Positions 8,793-21,100 of a stretch of DNA of 64,000 bases are shown one piece after another. The position numbers and the translations under genes were made by a program. The notes under the pieces are model-generated. The model had not been told where the DNA came from and made no database searches. It was given only the letters and a program-made list of their open reading frames with translations. Location of the stretch: the NCBI GenBank assembly GCA_001938995.1, contig MKZN01000009.1, positions 1 to 64,000 of the forward strand, read 5' to 3'. This stretch comes from Bacillus pumilus (GTDB lineage Bacteria > Bacillota > Bacilli > Bacillales > Bacillaceae). Every line of letters begins with the position of its first letter. The stretch's first letter is position 1.

Positions 8793-11700
8793 GCTGATTC
8801 TCCCTCTTCATATATTTTGCTAATTCGCGAATGGTGTGTTTTTCAGCAAAATTTAAATCATCAACATACCAACCCTTCTTTTCAATCTCTACTTCCATTT
8901 TGACAGCAAGTAAAGAATTTCCTCCTAAATCGAAAAAGTCGTTGTCAATTCCTACTTTTTCCACATGAAGAATGTCACACCAGATGTTCATGAGTAATGT
9001 CTCACGTTCATTGGTTGGTTCGGCATAAAGTCCATCACCGTGTCCATGTTCTCTCTTCATTAATGTACGAAGACCTTCTTCATTGTGTATTTGAAGAGCT
9101 CGCACATAGCCGCTGTGCATCGTCTGATCGGTTTGAATTGTTTCCCACGTATAAGCTTCGGAAGAAAGGCTTGATATAACCGTCCGATTCTGCACTTCTT
9201 CAGCTGATTGCTGACGAGGTGTGATTTGATCAACGATTCGAATGTGCTCACTGAAGGAACCGATGTCTTCCACTTGAATTCGGTATGTTGACTGACCCTC
9301 AGTCTGATGTTTCTGATGTTCTTCTAAGAATGACTGAAATAATTGATTTCGCCCAGTCGATTCGTACGCAAATTCAATAGTGGAAAGTTGATGCTGACGA
9401 CAAAATGTAGCCAGCCATGTCAGACATTTTTGTTCAATCCCTTTTCCTAAGGCTCGGCAGCTCAGCATCCATGTGTCGATCTTCAGTGTCTCATTTGTTT
9501 GATGAGCCAAAATCGCTCCAACAACCCCTTCATGACTAAAACGATCCAATGCCTCTATGATCCACCCGTGAACATGACGATCTTTCATCCGCTCTTCCAG
9601 CTGCTGTTCATCAAAGCGTTGATCATTCAAACGGAATTGGTTGATTCGGCTGCTCATTTGAGCCACTCTAGCAAGGTGATGCTCTTTCCATTCCGTTATG
9701 CTCACTTGTAAATTCAAGTCCTGTAAAAATTGCTCCATTGTAGGCGCCGCTGCTTGCTCTTTTTGTCGCTCTTTCTCCGCCTTGTAGCTCGTTGTACGCC
9801 CTCTGTCCTCATCGGTGATGTCATAACGATCAAATGCCCAAGCGTGATGGACAAATAACGGAATGGCTTTTTCATTTGCAGGTAACAGTAGTGTCATCAC
9901 TTCAGGACATTCTTCATTCATGCGTAGGCACTGTGCCGGGTCATCATCTAAGAAGATAAATTGTGATAATGATAGATTCAGTGATTCTGCCATCTCTTTT
10001 AAGTGAGCCGGTTTACTTTCCCAATTGATGCGCCAGTCAACCAGATCTTCTTTTTGGAGCACCATATCCGGATGGTTTTCAAATACACGCCATACATCTT
10101 CTTCGTTGTTCCTACTGCTTAGGACAAGTAGCATTCCCTCTTGTTGTTTTTGCTTTAAGAAGCGCTGAAAATCTTGGTGTTCTCGTGTGATTTCGATGCC
10201 TTCAACACCGTCTTCCGACACGACCCCTCTCCAAAGTGTATGATCACAATCGATCGCCGCTACTTTAAATGGTACACCTTGCCATGCGACAAGCTCTCTC
10301 GCTATCCTAGTCCCTATGGCTCCAAAGAATGATTCAGTGAATGGAAGATGCGCGGCCTGTTCTCCTTTTTCATCAAAGACCTCTTCAATCTGATATGGCT
10401 CTGCCAACGTACGGCAATCAATGAGCTGAACCCCATCGATATCAGATAACTGGGTGATCCACTCTTGTTCCACTTCTTGAAGGGTGTCCTTTAGAGCCTC
10501 ACTTATCGGCAAAATGCCAACAAAATATAGGTTATGTTTCGCTTTTAATGTCAGAGCGCTTGCTAGTTCTTCTGCATGTTCAGAGGCGAGCTTTTTCTTT
10601 TCTTCAAGTGATAAATGAGCGGGGCCAGTGATATCTTCCAAACGAATCAGTAGAAGGTTGGCTCCATTTTTCTTTTGTGAGATGAGACTTCGCTCATTGA
10701 ACAGCTCTTGATACACCTGTCCATATGGCGCAAACTGAACATCGATTTGCACACCAAACTGTTTTGTCCAGTACTGAATGTAAGGAGCAACAGGATCTGC
10801 CGTAAACGTCGAGCTGACAGCCAGCACAAGTGGTGTATTCTTTTCTGCTAGTTCTCTTTTTTCTTTTGCCGCTCGCTTTTCTTTCTCTGATAACACGTCG
10901 AAATCCTTCAGCAATTGATCTGGTGATTGAACAGCCTGTTCGACTAAGTGCTGGAAGTGCTTCACGAATGCTTGCATCGACTCATGTGCAAACAAAGCCA
11001 GATTGTATTGAAGCACACACTTTAATTCACCTGTTACCTCTCTGACAACATCCATCTTCATATCTAGCTTGGAAATTCCCTTTGCAAACTCGTGCGTTTC
11101 AAAGGTCAGTCCATCCGCTTCTATTTTAATATTCGGATCGTACTCATTATGATAAATGAGCATCGTATCAAAGAATGGATTGCGATGCGGTCTTGTTCTT
11201 GGATTTAGGTGCTCGACCATTTGGTCAAATGGGTATTCCTGATGATCATATGCATCTAACAAGACTTGCTTTGTTTGAACCAATTGCTCGCTAAAGGATG
11301 CATCTTGCGTCATGTCGAGCTTGATTGGCAAAAAGTTCGTAAACATCCCAATCGTATGTGCAATATCAGCATGACGTCTGCCAGCAACGAGTGAGCCGAC
11401 AATTAGTTCCTCCTGATCGGCATAACGCGAGAGTAGCAGTCCATATAACTGGAACAAGATGACGTTGTTCGTCAGCTCATAGCGTTCAGCCAGCTGTTCA
11501 ATTTTTTCGACGATGTGCGGCTCAATGGTGAACTTAATGGCTCTTCCTAAGAAGGATTGCTCTTTCCGTTCAAAATCATATGGCATCGTCAAGGTTGGAA
11601 CGTTTGAACCAATTTGCTCTTTCCAATAATCCTGCTGTCTTTGGAACATTTCACTGCGGAAATACTTGTCCTGCCATTCTGCGTAATCTTTATATTGAAC

Positions 11701-14700
11701 AGTCAGTGACGGGAGGGTCTCCCCGCGATATAACTCGGTAAACTCTTTAATAAAGATGTTCATACTGGCTCCGTCCGCTACAATATTATGCATATCAACT
11801 AGTAACAGATGATCATCTGTAGTGATTTTCACAAATCGAACACGGATCAATGGTGCTGCTTTTAAATCAAAAGGACGAATGAAATCATCAATTTGTGCTT
11901 CTAATTCTTCTTCAGATGCCTCTGTCATTTCAACGGCAAAGCGGAACTCATTATGAACCCGCTGAACAGGTTCTCCTTCTTTTAATTCAAAGGTCGTACG
12001 TAAGGTTTCATGACGATCAATTAATTGCTTGAATGTCTGCTCAAAGCGCTCGATGTCAATCTCTCCCTCACACCTAAGGGCCATCGGCATGTTGTATGAT
12101 GTGACCTGGCCAATACGCTGATGAATGAGAAATGTCCGTCTTTGAGCGGCAGATAACGGATACGTGTCTTTTGGTTCTACCGGTTCAATTTTGAAATATT
12201 GATGCTTCTCTGCTTTTTCAATAAATGCTTTTAGTTTTTCAATTGTCGGGTTGTTAAACATATCTGTTAGCGTTAGCTCCACACCAAATTCTTTATGAAT
12301 TTGGGAAATGAGGCCCGTCGCATTTAATGAATGCCCGCCAAGTTCAAAGAAATGATCGTCTTTTTCCACTTTTTCGATGCCCAAGATGTCTTTCCACATA
12401 TGCTGTAGGCTTGCTTCAATATCATTTGTGACGTTCATTTGTCCACGATTGTGTTCTTCTAATTCTTGTCCCTTGTTTTCTTTCGGCACGACCATTTGAA
12501 TGCTTTGGGAAGAAGATGGTGCTCCTATGTCTACCTTTTCCATCCAATATCTTTGTCGTTCAAATGGATAAGTCGGCAGAGATACTTTTTGGTTTGCTTT
12601 GTGATGTCTTAATTTCATCCAATCGATCGGCACGCCTTGGAGCCAGATGTCACCGATCCTGCTCAAAAGATAGTGATCATCCGCAGCCTCTTCTTTCGGG
12701 TGACGCATTAACGAAATTGGCTGCTGATGGTGTTCTTGAGAGACTTGACGAATAAATGCACTTAATGTATTCCCTGGACCGACTTCAATAAAAATCGGAT
12801 CAAGCTCCGTTAATAAAGTCTCTGCTCCATCACGGAAACGAACGGCTTGACGCAAATGATCCGCCCAGTATGCTGGGTTTTGCACGGCTTCATCTGTGAT
12901 CCATGTTCCGCTTACGTTCGACATATATGGAATAGATGGTGCCGTAAATGGAATCTCTGCTACCTTTTCTTTGAATGATGGCAAGATGTCGTCCATCATC
13001 TTAGAGTGAAAGGCGTGAGAAGTGTGAAGCTTTCTACTTCCATGTCCAGCAGCCTCTAGCTTTTCAGCGAGTGCGTCAATAGCTGACGTCTCACCTGAAA
13101 CAACACACAATGCAGGACCGTTCACGGCTGCGAGTGAAAGCTCATCGGTCAAATAAGGCAACACATTCTGTTCACTTAATGGAACACTCAACATCGCGCC
13201 TTTCGGAAGCTGAGAAATGAGTTGTCCACGATAAGACACAAGGTCAATGGCATCTTCTACAGATAGTGAACCGGAGACGGCAGCCGCTGTGTATTCTCCG
13301 ATACTGTGACCGATCATCGCCTGCGGCTTTACCCCGAAATGAATCAACAATTTAGCCAAAGCATATTCGATACTAAACAGCAAGGGCTGCGTATATTCTG
13401 TTTGGTTAATTAGCTGAGGATCATGACTTGCTTCTGTTGAAAATAAGAGTCGAAATGGATCAATGGAGACATGCGCTCTGAACTGTTCAAAGCAATGATC
13501 CAGTGCTTCCTGAAAAACAGGGTACTTGTCATAAAGCTGACGCCCCATATCCACATACTGTGATCCTTGACCTGGGAAAAGAAAGACGACAGGTCGGCTA
13601 GACGTTTGAGAGCTAGCGGTCTTGACCACATCTTTTGACCTTTGATTCAGCGCCTGTAATATGTCAGCTGTGTCACTTCCAAGAATGACACGTTTGTGCG
13701 GAAAATGATGGCGCCCTGCTTGGAGCGTATGGGCGACATCCGATAAACGGACGTGTTGCTGATGCTGAAGGAAGTAGTCCGCAAGACGATCCGTCATTTT
13801 TTCAAGGGCTGCCGGTGTTTTCGCAGATAATAGAAGAAGCTCATGATCCTGCGCGCCATCTGCTGATACTTGTGTTACCGGCGCTTCTTCTAAAATGACA
13901 TGGGCGTTTGTTCCACCAATTCCAAAGGAGCTCACACCTGCTCGGCGCGGAGTTGCCTGCTCTTCCCATGGCGTCAAGACTGTGTTCACAACAAATGGCG
14001 AATCGGCAAATTCAATTTTTTCATTCGGGGTCTCAAAGTGAATCGTTGGCGGAATCACTTGATGCTTTAGACTTAAGACCGTTTTAATAAAACCAGCAAC
14101 ACCTGAAGCATCATTCAAATGACCGACATTTGATTTCACTGATCCAATGCGGCAAAATCCTTTTTTATCTGTATCAAATGCTTGCTTGAGCGCTTCAATT
14201 TCGATGGGATCTCCAAGTGTTGTACCTGTCCCGTGTGCTTCGATGTAAGAAATGGTTTCAGGCTCAACCTCAGCCATTCGCAGTGCTGTCTTAATCGCTG
14301 ATACTTGACCTTTTGTACTTGGTGCCGTATACCCTACTTTTCTATTCCCATCATTATTAATAGAGGACCCTTTAATCACAGCATAAATATGGTCGCCGTC
14401 TTCAATGGCATCCTCTAAGTTTTTCAAAATGACAGCTCCTGCACCATCTCCAAAAACGGTTCCATCAGCTTTGTTATCAAATACACGGCAATGTCCATCA
14501 GAGGAATGAATCATACCTTCTTGATAGAGATAGCCTGATTTTTGCGGCAAACGAATGGATACACCACCTGCAACAGCCATATGACAGTCTCCACTTAATA
14601 AAGCCTGAACAGCCAAGTGAATCGAGACCATCGAAGTCGAGCAGGCGGTTTGCACCACCATGCTCGGTCCCTTTAAATTTAATTTATACGAAATCATGGT

Positions 14701-15189
14701 AGCCAAATAGTCACGCATATTCAAGACAGCAGCTTCTAGCGTTTTCGAATCTTCACCTTGCACAGCACCTTGAAGGGCTCTCATGACCCATTCCGTATTG
14801 ATACCCGCACCCGTATAAAGGCCAATTTGACCTTTGTACTCAAACGGATCGTATCCAGCATCCTCTAGCGCTGTCCAAACACATTCATGAAACAACCTGA
14901 ATTGCGGGTCCATCATGGCTGCTTCCTTTGGTGTATAGTCGAAGAAATCCGCATCAAACAAATCGACATCATCTAGCATCCCTTTCGCTTTCACAAAGCG
15001 TGGGTTTTTTAATAAAGCTTCGTCTGTTCCTTCACGTCGTAATTCTTCCTCTGTAAAAAAGGAGATTGTTTCCTTTCCCTTTTTCAGATTCTCCCAGTAT
15101 TCCTCTACGTTTTTGGCACCTGGAAAACGACCTGCAAGACCGATAACAGCAATTTCCGCGCCATGATAGTGATTTGTTGTATCATTCAT
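8785..15189 (-). CDS. amiM: Type I PKS with terminal C-FkbH-ACP module (AmiM)
   Basis: 2134 residues. Domain order: KS (about 8-430, VQTACSTSMVS with Cys near 181, EAHGTGT, NVGHL), AT (about 530-830, GHSIGEY near 629 and malonyl-type HAFH), ACP (GGHSL, Ser near 951), condensation domain (about 985-1420), FkbH-like domain (N-terminal part about 1450-1630; HAD motif DCDHTLW near 1646; C-terminal acyltransferase part with LSCRALGKG), ACP (GGNSL, near 2090). The KS-AT-ACP part has no KR, which fits the last malonyl addition that leaves the 8-hydroxyl oxygen of amicoumacin. The C domain has HNIVADG instead of HHxxxDG, losing the catalytic His. The C-FkbH-ACP tail is not needed for the known product and no TE ends the protein. 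Start overlaps amiL by 8 bp. Confidence 0.9.
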   Translation of the reverse strand: MNDTTNHYHGAEIAVIGLAGRFPGAKNVEEYWENLKKGKETISFFTEEELRREGTDEALLKNPRFVKAKGMLDDVDLFDADFFDYTPKEAAMMDPQFRLFHECVWTALEDAGYDPFEYKGQIGLYTGAGINTEWVMRALQGAVQGEDSKTLEAAVLNMRDYLATMISYKLNLKGPSMVVQTACSTSMVSIHLAVQALLSGDCHMAVAGGVSIRLPQKSGYLYQEGMIHSSDGHCRVFDNKADGTVFGDGAGAVILKNLEDAIEDGDHIYAVIKGSSINNDGNRKVGYTAPSTKGQVSAIKTALRMAEVEPETISYIEAHGTGTTLGDPIEIEALKQAFDTDKKGFCRIGSVKSNVGHLNDASGVAGFIKTVLSLKHQVIPPTIHFETPNEKIEFADSPFVVNTVLTPWEEQATPRRAGVSSFGIGGTNAHVILEEAPVTQVSADGAQDHELLLLSAKTPAALEKMTDRLADYFLQHQQHVRLSDVAHTLQAGRHHFPHKRVILGSDTADILQALNQRSKDVVKTASSQTSSRPVVFLFPGQGSQYVDMGRQLYDKYPVFQEALDHCFEQFRAHVSIDPFRLLFSTEASHDPQLINQTEYTQPLLFSIEYALAKLLIHFGVKPQAMIGHSIGEYTAAAVSGSLSVEDAIDLVSYRGQLISQLPKGAMLSVPLSEQNVLPYLTDELSLAAVNGPALCVVSGETSAIDALAEKLEAAGHGSRKLHTSHAFHSKMMDDILPSFKEKVAEIPFTAPSIPYMSNVSGTWITDEAVQNPAYWADHLRQAVRFRDGAETLLTELDPIFIEVGPGNTLSAFIRQVSQEHHQQPISLMRHPKEEAADDHYLLSRIGDIWLQGVPIDWMKLRHHKANQKVSLPTYPFERQRYWMEKVDIGAPSSSQSIQMVVPKENKGQELEEHNRGQMNVTNDIEASLQHMWKDILGIEKVEKDDHFFELGGHSLNATGLISQIHKEFGVELTLTDMFNNPTIEKLKAFIEKAEKHQYFKIEPVEPKDTYPLSAAQRRTFLIHQRIGQVTSYNMPMALRCEGEIDIERFEQTFKQLIDRHETLRTTFELKEGEPVQRVHNEFRFAVEMTEASEEELEAQIDDFIRPFDLKAAPLIRVRFVKITTDDHLLLVDMHNIVADGASMNIFIKEFTELYRGETLPSLTVQYKDYAEWQDKYFRSEMFQRQQDYWKEQIGSNVPTLTMPYDFERKEQSFLGRAIKFTIEPHIVEKIEQLAERYELTNNVILFQLYGLLLSRYADQEELIVGSLVAGRRHADIAHTIGMFTNFLPIKLDMTQDASFSEQLVQTKQVLLDAYDHQEYPFDQMVEHLNPRTRPHRNPFFDTMLIYHNEYDPNIKIEADGLTFETHEFAKGISKLDMKMDVVREVTGELKCVLQYNLALFAHESMQAFVKHFQHLVEQAVQSPDQLLKDFDVLSEKEKRAAKEKRELAEKNTPLVLAVSSTFTADPVAPYIQYWTKQFGVQIDVQFAPYGQVYQELFNERSLISQKKNGANLLLIRLEDITGPAHLSLEEKKKLASEHAEELASALTLKAKHNLYFVGILPISEALKDTLQEVEQEWITQLSDIDGVQLIDCRTLAEPYQIEEVFDEKGEQAAHLPFTESFFGAIGTRIARELVAWQGVPFKVAAIDCDHTLWRGVVSEDGVEGIEITREHQDFQRFLKQKQQEGMLLVLSSRNNEEDVWRVFENHPDMVLQKEDLVDWRINWESKPAHLKEMAESLNLSLSQFIFLDDDPAQCLRMNEECPEVMTLLLPANEKAIPLFVHHAWAFDRYDITDEDRGRTTSYKAEKERQKEQAAAPTMEQFLQDLNLQVSITEWKEHHLARVAQMSSRINQFRLNDQRFDEQQLEERMKDRHVHGWIIEALDRFSHEGVVGAILAHQTNETLKIDTWMLSCRALGKGIEQKCLTWLATFCRQHQLSTIEFAYESTGRNQLFQSFLEEHQKHQTEGQSTYRIQVEDIGSFSEHIRIVDQITPRQQSAEEVQNRTVISSLSSEAYTWETIQTDQTMHSGYVRALQIHNEEGLRTLMKREHGHGDGLYAEPTNERETLLMNIWCDILHVEKVGIDNDFFDLGGNSLLAVKMEVEIEKKGWYVDDLNFAEKHTIRELAKYMKRENQHA

Positions 15190-18100
15190 TCTCGATTCCG
15201 CCTCTCAATCTTTTATTCCGTTGCTGTTTAAAACGAGCTCTTCGATCACCTGATGTGACGACGGCTAGTTCTTCTTCCATCGATTCTTGTTGTGATTCAT
15301 CAGAAGGTTGAATATATTTCGCTAGCTCTGCGACAGATGGGTACGTAAACAAGGTGACAACCGCTTCATTCGTTTGAAGTGCTTGATTCAATCGATTGGT
15401 GACTTGGACAATATCAAGTGAACTCGCCCCTAAATCAAAGAAATTATCATGAATCCCTACTTGTTCCATGCCCATAAAGTCCTGCCACACTTGACAGATC
15501 ACTTTTTCTGTTTCATTCCTCGGCGCCACATATGGATTGCTAAGCTCTGGTCTTTCGTGCTTAGATGCCTCATATGATTCTTCTTTCTCTCTTACCTTTG
15601 ACTCAAGTGACAGCCACTGATCTATTCGTTCATGAAGATTTCCTGTAGAAACGAGTACATGGCGATTCTGTCGATTCGAAAGGACATACTGGAACAGCTC
15701 TGCACCCTCTTCTGGTAAAATCGCAAGCTCGTTAATGGATTCACCAATCGTCGATTTTAGTTCTCCCCAGAAGTTCCACGCATCCCAGTTCACACACATC
15801 CACGGTGTTTGGCTATTTTGATTGAGTCTTGTTGCAAATGCATCCATGTATAAGTTGGCTGCTGAATACGCTGAGAACCCTAAACCACCTAGCAATGCAC
15901 TGATGGATGAAAAGAGGAGACAAAAATCCGCTTGCTCTTGATCTAGCAGTTGCTCTAACACATCGAGCCCCTTTACCTTTGACTGGAATTGATCCTCTCC
16001 CTGCGCTAGAGTCGTAGGAATATCTTTGATCGCACGGAAGGATGTACTTCCAGGTAAACCAGCCGCATGGAACACACCATGGACGCCCCCGTGTTTTTCG
16101 CGAATGGCATCAAAGACCTGTTGCATCTGATCAAGATCGCCTGCATTCGCTTGCATCGCTTCAACTGTTGCACCTAACCGCTCAAGCTCAAGGACTTTCT
16201 CCATTCGATTACGCTGGGCATCATCTTCAGAGGCTTGATGAATATATGAAGTCCATTCGTCTCTTGGCGGCAGCGCCGTCCTTCCTGTTAAATACAGATG
16301 GACGTTTCCTTCTTTGGCTAGCATCTTTGATAACACAAATCCGATGCCTCCTAAGCCGCCAGTAATGAGATACACGCCATTTTGCCTGATCACCTTTGGC
16401 AGCCCGTCTTGTTTTTGCAGCGGCAGACGTTTATAACTCTGTACCCAGCGTTGGCGATGGCGATACGCCACTAGCTGATCCTTTCCAGGCTGCATGATTT
16501 CCTCAAGGATAAGGTTGACAAGTGCTTGTTCCTTCCAAGACATCACGTCCGGCATGTCTTCCACATCAATATTCCAGCATTTGATATGGTGATATTCTTG
16601 GGAAATGACTTTGCATGGTCCGAGCATTGCACTTTTTTCTGCACAAATCGTCTCATATCCAGTGACTGGCTGAATTCCACTTGTGATCACAAACAGACGG
16701 CACTCTCGAATATTTTTTTGAGCAGCAATGGCTTGAGATAAGAAAATTAAGCTGTAATACCCTTTTTCAATGTGCGCCTGAAAAGCAATGGGACGATCGG
16801 TGATATCATGTTCTTTCCCCACCTCCCATAAATGGAGGATGCGGGTGATTTGGACGCCTCTATTAGACAATGAATCTAGCATGGCTCGATAGTGCTGTCC
16901 CTCTGCAGGATTGATGGTGAATGACTGTCCTGCCTCTTGATACACCTCACCCTTCGTGACAGACATGACCTTGATACCACGCTCGCGGAATGATTGTATA
17001 AATAGATCATGAAAAGCATCCTGTTCGCGAAAGATCAGCCATGTTTGCTCTTCTGTTTCTTGTTCAAATACTGGGTCAAGTGGCTGCTGCTCCCACGAAG
17101 GAAGATAGAACCATTCGTCCATCTCTTTCTTCTTCGTTTCCTTCACAGCTGATATCTTTGGAGATGCTGGCTTTCCTGCTTCCATCCAATATCGTTTACG
17201 CTCGAATGGATAAGTTGGCAATGATACAAGCTGACGCTCCTCTTGAGAAAGATCTTGCTGCGTCTGAACCTCGTATCCACCTGCCCATAGCTCCCCTATT
17301 CGTTTCAAGAAATAGCCATGGTCATCCGCTTGTTCTCTTGCATGCCGCACCATATTCAACACATCATGATGGGTGTCTTTGTTTTCATGGCGCTTTGCTA
17401 ATGCTGTTAAACTGTTGCCAGGTCCTACTTCAATGAGTGTCATCACTTCATCCTTCAAAAGGTGGGTTAGCCCTTCATGAAAACGAACGGTCCCGCGAAG
17501 ATGTGTCGTCCAATAAGACGCTGTCGTCACCTCTTCGCTCTTCGCCCAAGTACCTGTCACATTGGAGATGAACGGAATCGACGGTGCGTTTAATTCCACT
17601 TGCTCCACGAATTGATGAAACGCCTCCAGCATCGGCTCCATCATGTAAGAATGAAAGGCATGGGAAGTGTGTAACTGCCTTGTGACGATCCCCTTGTCTT
17701 GAAGTTTCTTCTCAAAAGCGGCAACATGTTCTTCTTTCCCAGATACTACACAAAGGTCTTTTGCATTAACAGCCGCAATGGAAAGGGATTCATCTATCAT
17801 GAAAGCAAGCTCTTCCTCTGATAGCTGTATACTCAGCATGGCGCCCTTTTCCATGTTTTGCATCAATCTTCCTCTTGCCATAACGAGGGTTAAAGCCGAT
17901 TCCAATGTAAAGACACCTGATAAGCAAGCGGCAACATATTCACCAATACTATGTCCAATCATCGATTCTGGCTGAACACCGCTATGTTGCAACAATTTTG
18001 CTAATGCATATTCAAAGATGAAGAGAAGCGGCTGAGCATTTGACGTTTTTGTGATATGCGATTCACGATCCTCGGAAAAAACGACTGCCTTTAAATCAAC

Positions 18101-21100
18101 ATCTTCCGTTTCCAGTACATATTTGAAACATCTGTCTATTTCCCATTTGAATACCGGTTCTGCTTCGTATAATCCGTGCATCATATCTGCATATTGAGCG
18201 CCCTGACCTGAAAACATAAAGACGGCTTTTCGCCATTTTTTGCTTCGATATACATTCGTTTCAATTTGTTTTTGTTGTAGCCATTCATCAGCAGTCGAGA
18301 GCACAATGGCTTTACGGTATGGAAATTGTTTTCTCCCATAGCGCAATGTATATGCGATATCTTCAAGCGGAACTTGTGGGTGATTCAACACATATTGTTT
18401 TAATTGATCCGTTAAGGCCACTAGTGCCGTATCAGTTTTTGCTGATAAGACGAGTAGTTGCTTTTGCTTGGAAGCGGGTTGTTTTTTTGCCTTGATTCCT
18501 TCTTCTATGATCATATGAGCATTCGTCCCGCCAATACCGAAGGAACTAACACCCGCTCTTCTCGGCCCGTCTGTTTCCTTCCAGTACATCGCCTTTTGAT
18601 TCACATAAAATGGCGTATCCTTAAAAGGAATGTCTTCATTAGGTGACTCATAATGAATGGTCGGTGGAATCGTTTTATGTTGCATCGCCAAGATGGCTTT
18701 AAATAGTCCCGCGATACCTGCTGCACTATTTAAGTGACCGACATTGCTTTTGACAGAACCGATAGGAATGGTGAGCGGATCTGTTCCTTTGAAAACTTGG
18801 CTGAGCGCGGAGATCTCAATTGGGTCACCCATTTTTGTACCTGTTCCATGCGCTTCTAAGTAACCGATGGACGCCGGATCAATGCCTGACTTTTCATACG
18901 TTTCTTTCAGAACCTCTGCCTGTCCTTCCACACTCGGTGCAGTGAATCCAGCTTTTCGGTTACCATCATTGTTCACACCAACCCCTTTGATAACCGCATG
19001 AATTGGGTTGCCGTCTCTTACCGCATCTTCGTAACGTTTTAATAGGACAATCCCAGCACCATCTCCAAAAATCGTTCCGCTCGCCTGTTGATCGAACGGG
19101 CGGCAATGACCATCTTTTGATTGAATCATCCCATCTTGATAGATGTAGCCGATATTTTCTGGAGAGCTGACTGTCACACCGCCTGCTAGCGCTGCATCAC
19201 ATTCGTGGTTGAATAGCGCCTGACATGCCATGCCAATATTCACAAGCGATGTCGAACAGGCTGTCTGCATCGTCACACTCGGTCCATGCAAATTCAATTT
19301 ATAAGATAACTGTGTACTAAAGAATTCACGATCATTTAACAGCATGGCACTGAATTGCTCTGTTGCATCCATTTGATGAGCAAAGCGCGTCAGCCACTCA
19401 TGGTTTGGACTTGTTCCTGTATAAACACCAATCTTGCCGGCCATTCTATCAGGATCACAACCCGCATCCTCCAATGCTTCCCAAGCACATTCATGCAAAA
19501 GTCTGAACTGTGGGTCCATCAGCTCCGCCTCTCTAGCTGAATAGTTGAAGAAGTCTGCATCAAAGCCTTCAATGTCCTTTAAACGACCCTTGGCGCCGAT
19601 AAATTGCGGATGCTGATAAACCGCCGCATCCAATCCAGCCTTTTGGAGCTCTTCTTCTGTGAAGAAGTGAATCATTTCCTCTCCATTCACAAGATGTTGC
19701 CAAAAATCTTCAAGCGATGAAGCCCCTGGGAATCTTCCAGCCATGCCGACGATGGCGATATCTGCATGTTCCTGTGACGTTATCTTCGGTGGCCGTGAAG
19801 CCGTTATTTGTTCTCGTTCCGCCTGCTCTTCAAACAAGTATTCAGAAAGACTCGCTACTGTAGCGAAACGATACAGTTGAACAGTCTCAATTTGTTGATC
19901 GATTTGCTCAGATATTTTCGATGCAAGCTGAGAAATATCGAGTGATGTCGCGCCAAATTCAAAAAACGGTGTCTCATCTTCTATATCATCAAACCCAAAG
20001 TGAGTTTGAACAATGTCATGAATGTCTTTTTGTAAAGAAGCGAGCGATGAAACTGTCCGTTTTGTTTCCTGTGGCTTTTGTTGTTCTCCAGTTGGCACTT
20101 GTTTAAATTGCACCGAAAAATCCTTTTTATGAAATGGATACACTGGGAGCGGGATACGCTGTCTGTTTTTTTCGTCCGTGAAAGGGAAATCTAGGTCCAT
20201 TCCCATTTCCCACAGAGCACCTGCCACTTGAAGGCTATCTCCATGGAGAGTTTCGATTGCTTCTTTTTCAACCTGGTTTACTTGTTTCATTGAAAGGTCA
20301 ATGATCAACGAAGCTGATTCCTGCTCATTCGCAGACGGCTGTACAGCTTGATTCTTTTCGAGGAAACGCTTTGCAGAAGATGGATAGAAAGTCATCAATT
20401 CCTCTCCTGTCTGTTGAATGTAAACAGGCTGATCAAGCACTTTTTGTTGCATCGAAGAAAGCAATTGTTCAATCGCTTGAGTTTCATTGAGATGATACAC
20501 AATCGAAGCAGCTTCTGTTAGCTCAAGACCGCCTGCTACACATAAAGCAGTCCACACCCCGATGTCTTTTCCGGTCCATCCGTCAGGCACAATACCAAGC
20601 GTTTTTAGCTGATTGGCAAAAGCCGAAGTCATGACCAACATCGCCAATTCTGCTTGTCCATTCGCTTCATGCTCTGTTGCCTGTAACAACTGTTCTTTTT
20701 CTATTGGTAACACGGATTGGATGCGGGCAATGGAGCGATCGACTTCTGTTTTGAAAGAATCATCCTTCTTATACAGGTTGATATATTCACGAAAGCCTAC
20801 CTCATCAAAGCCTGACAATCTCATGCTTAGTCGTTTGACCACGGCACTTTCTCTACCTAATGTATCCTCATTTAAACGCTGTAACTGTTCTAGTAATTCA
20901 TCACGCGTTGAGCAGACAAACGTCTTTCGAACTGGAAATACCTTCCTTCCACTTTGTAAGGTGTAAGCCACTTGACCAAGTGAGAGATCACGGTGCGAAG
21001 TAATATATTCTTGGAAGTTTTTTGTCATGTTCTTGATGTCATGTTTTGTTCTAGCGGATAGTACGATCAATTCTTTGGATGTTGACGGATCATTGGCTTT

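Noticed and set aside
16042..16365. Long plus-strand ORFs inside the PKS genes
   Set aside because: They are opposite-strand frames of conserved domains, without RBS or recognisable protein features.
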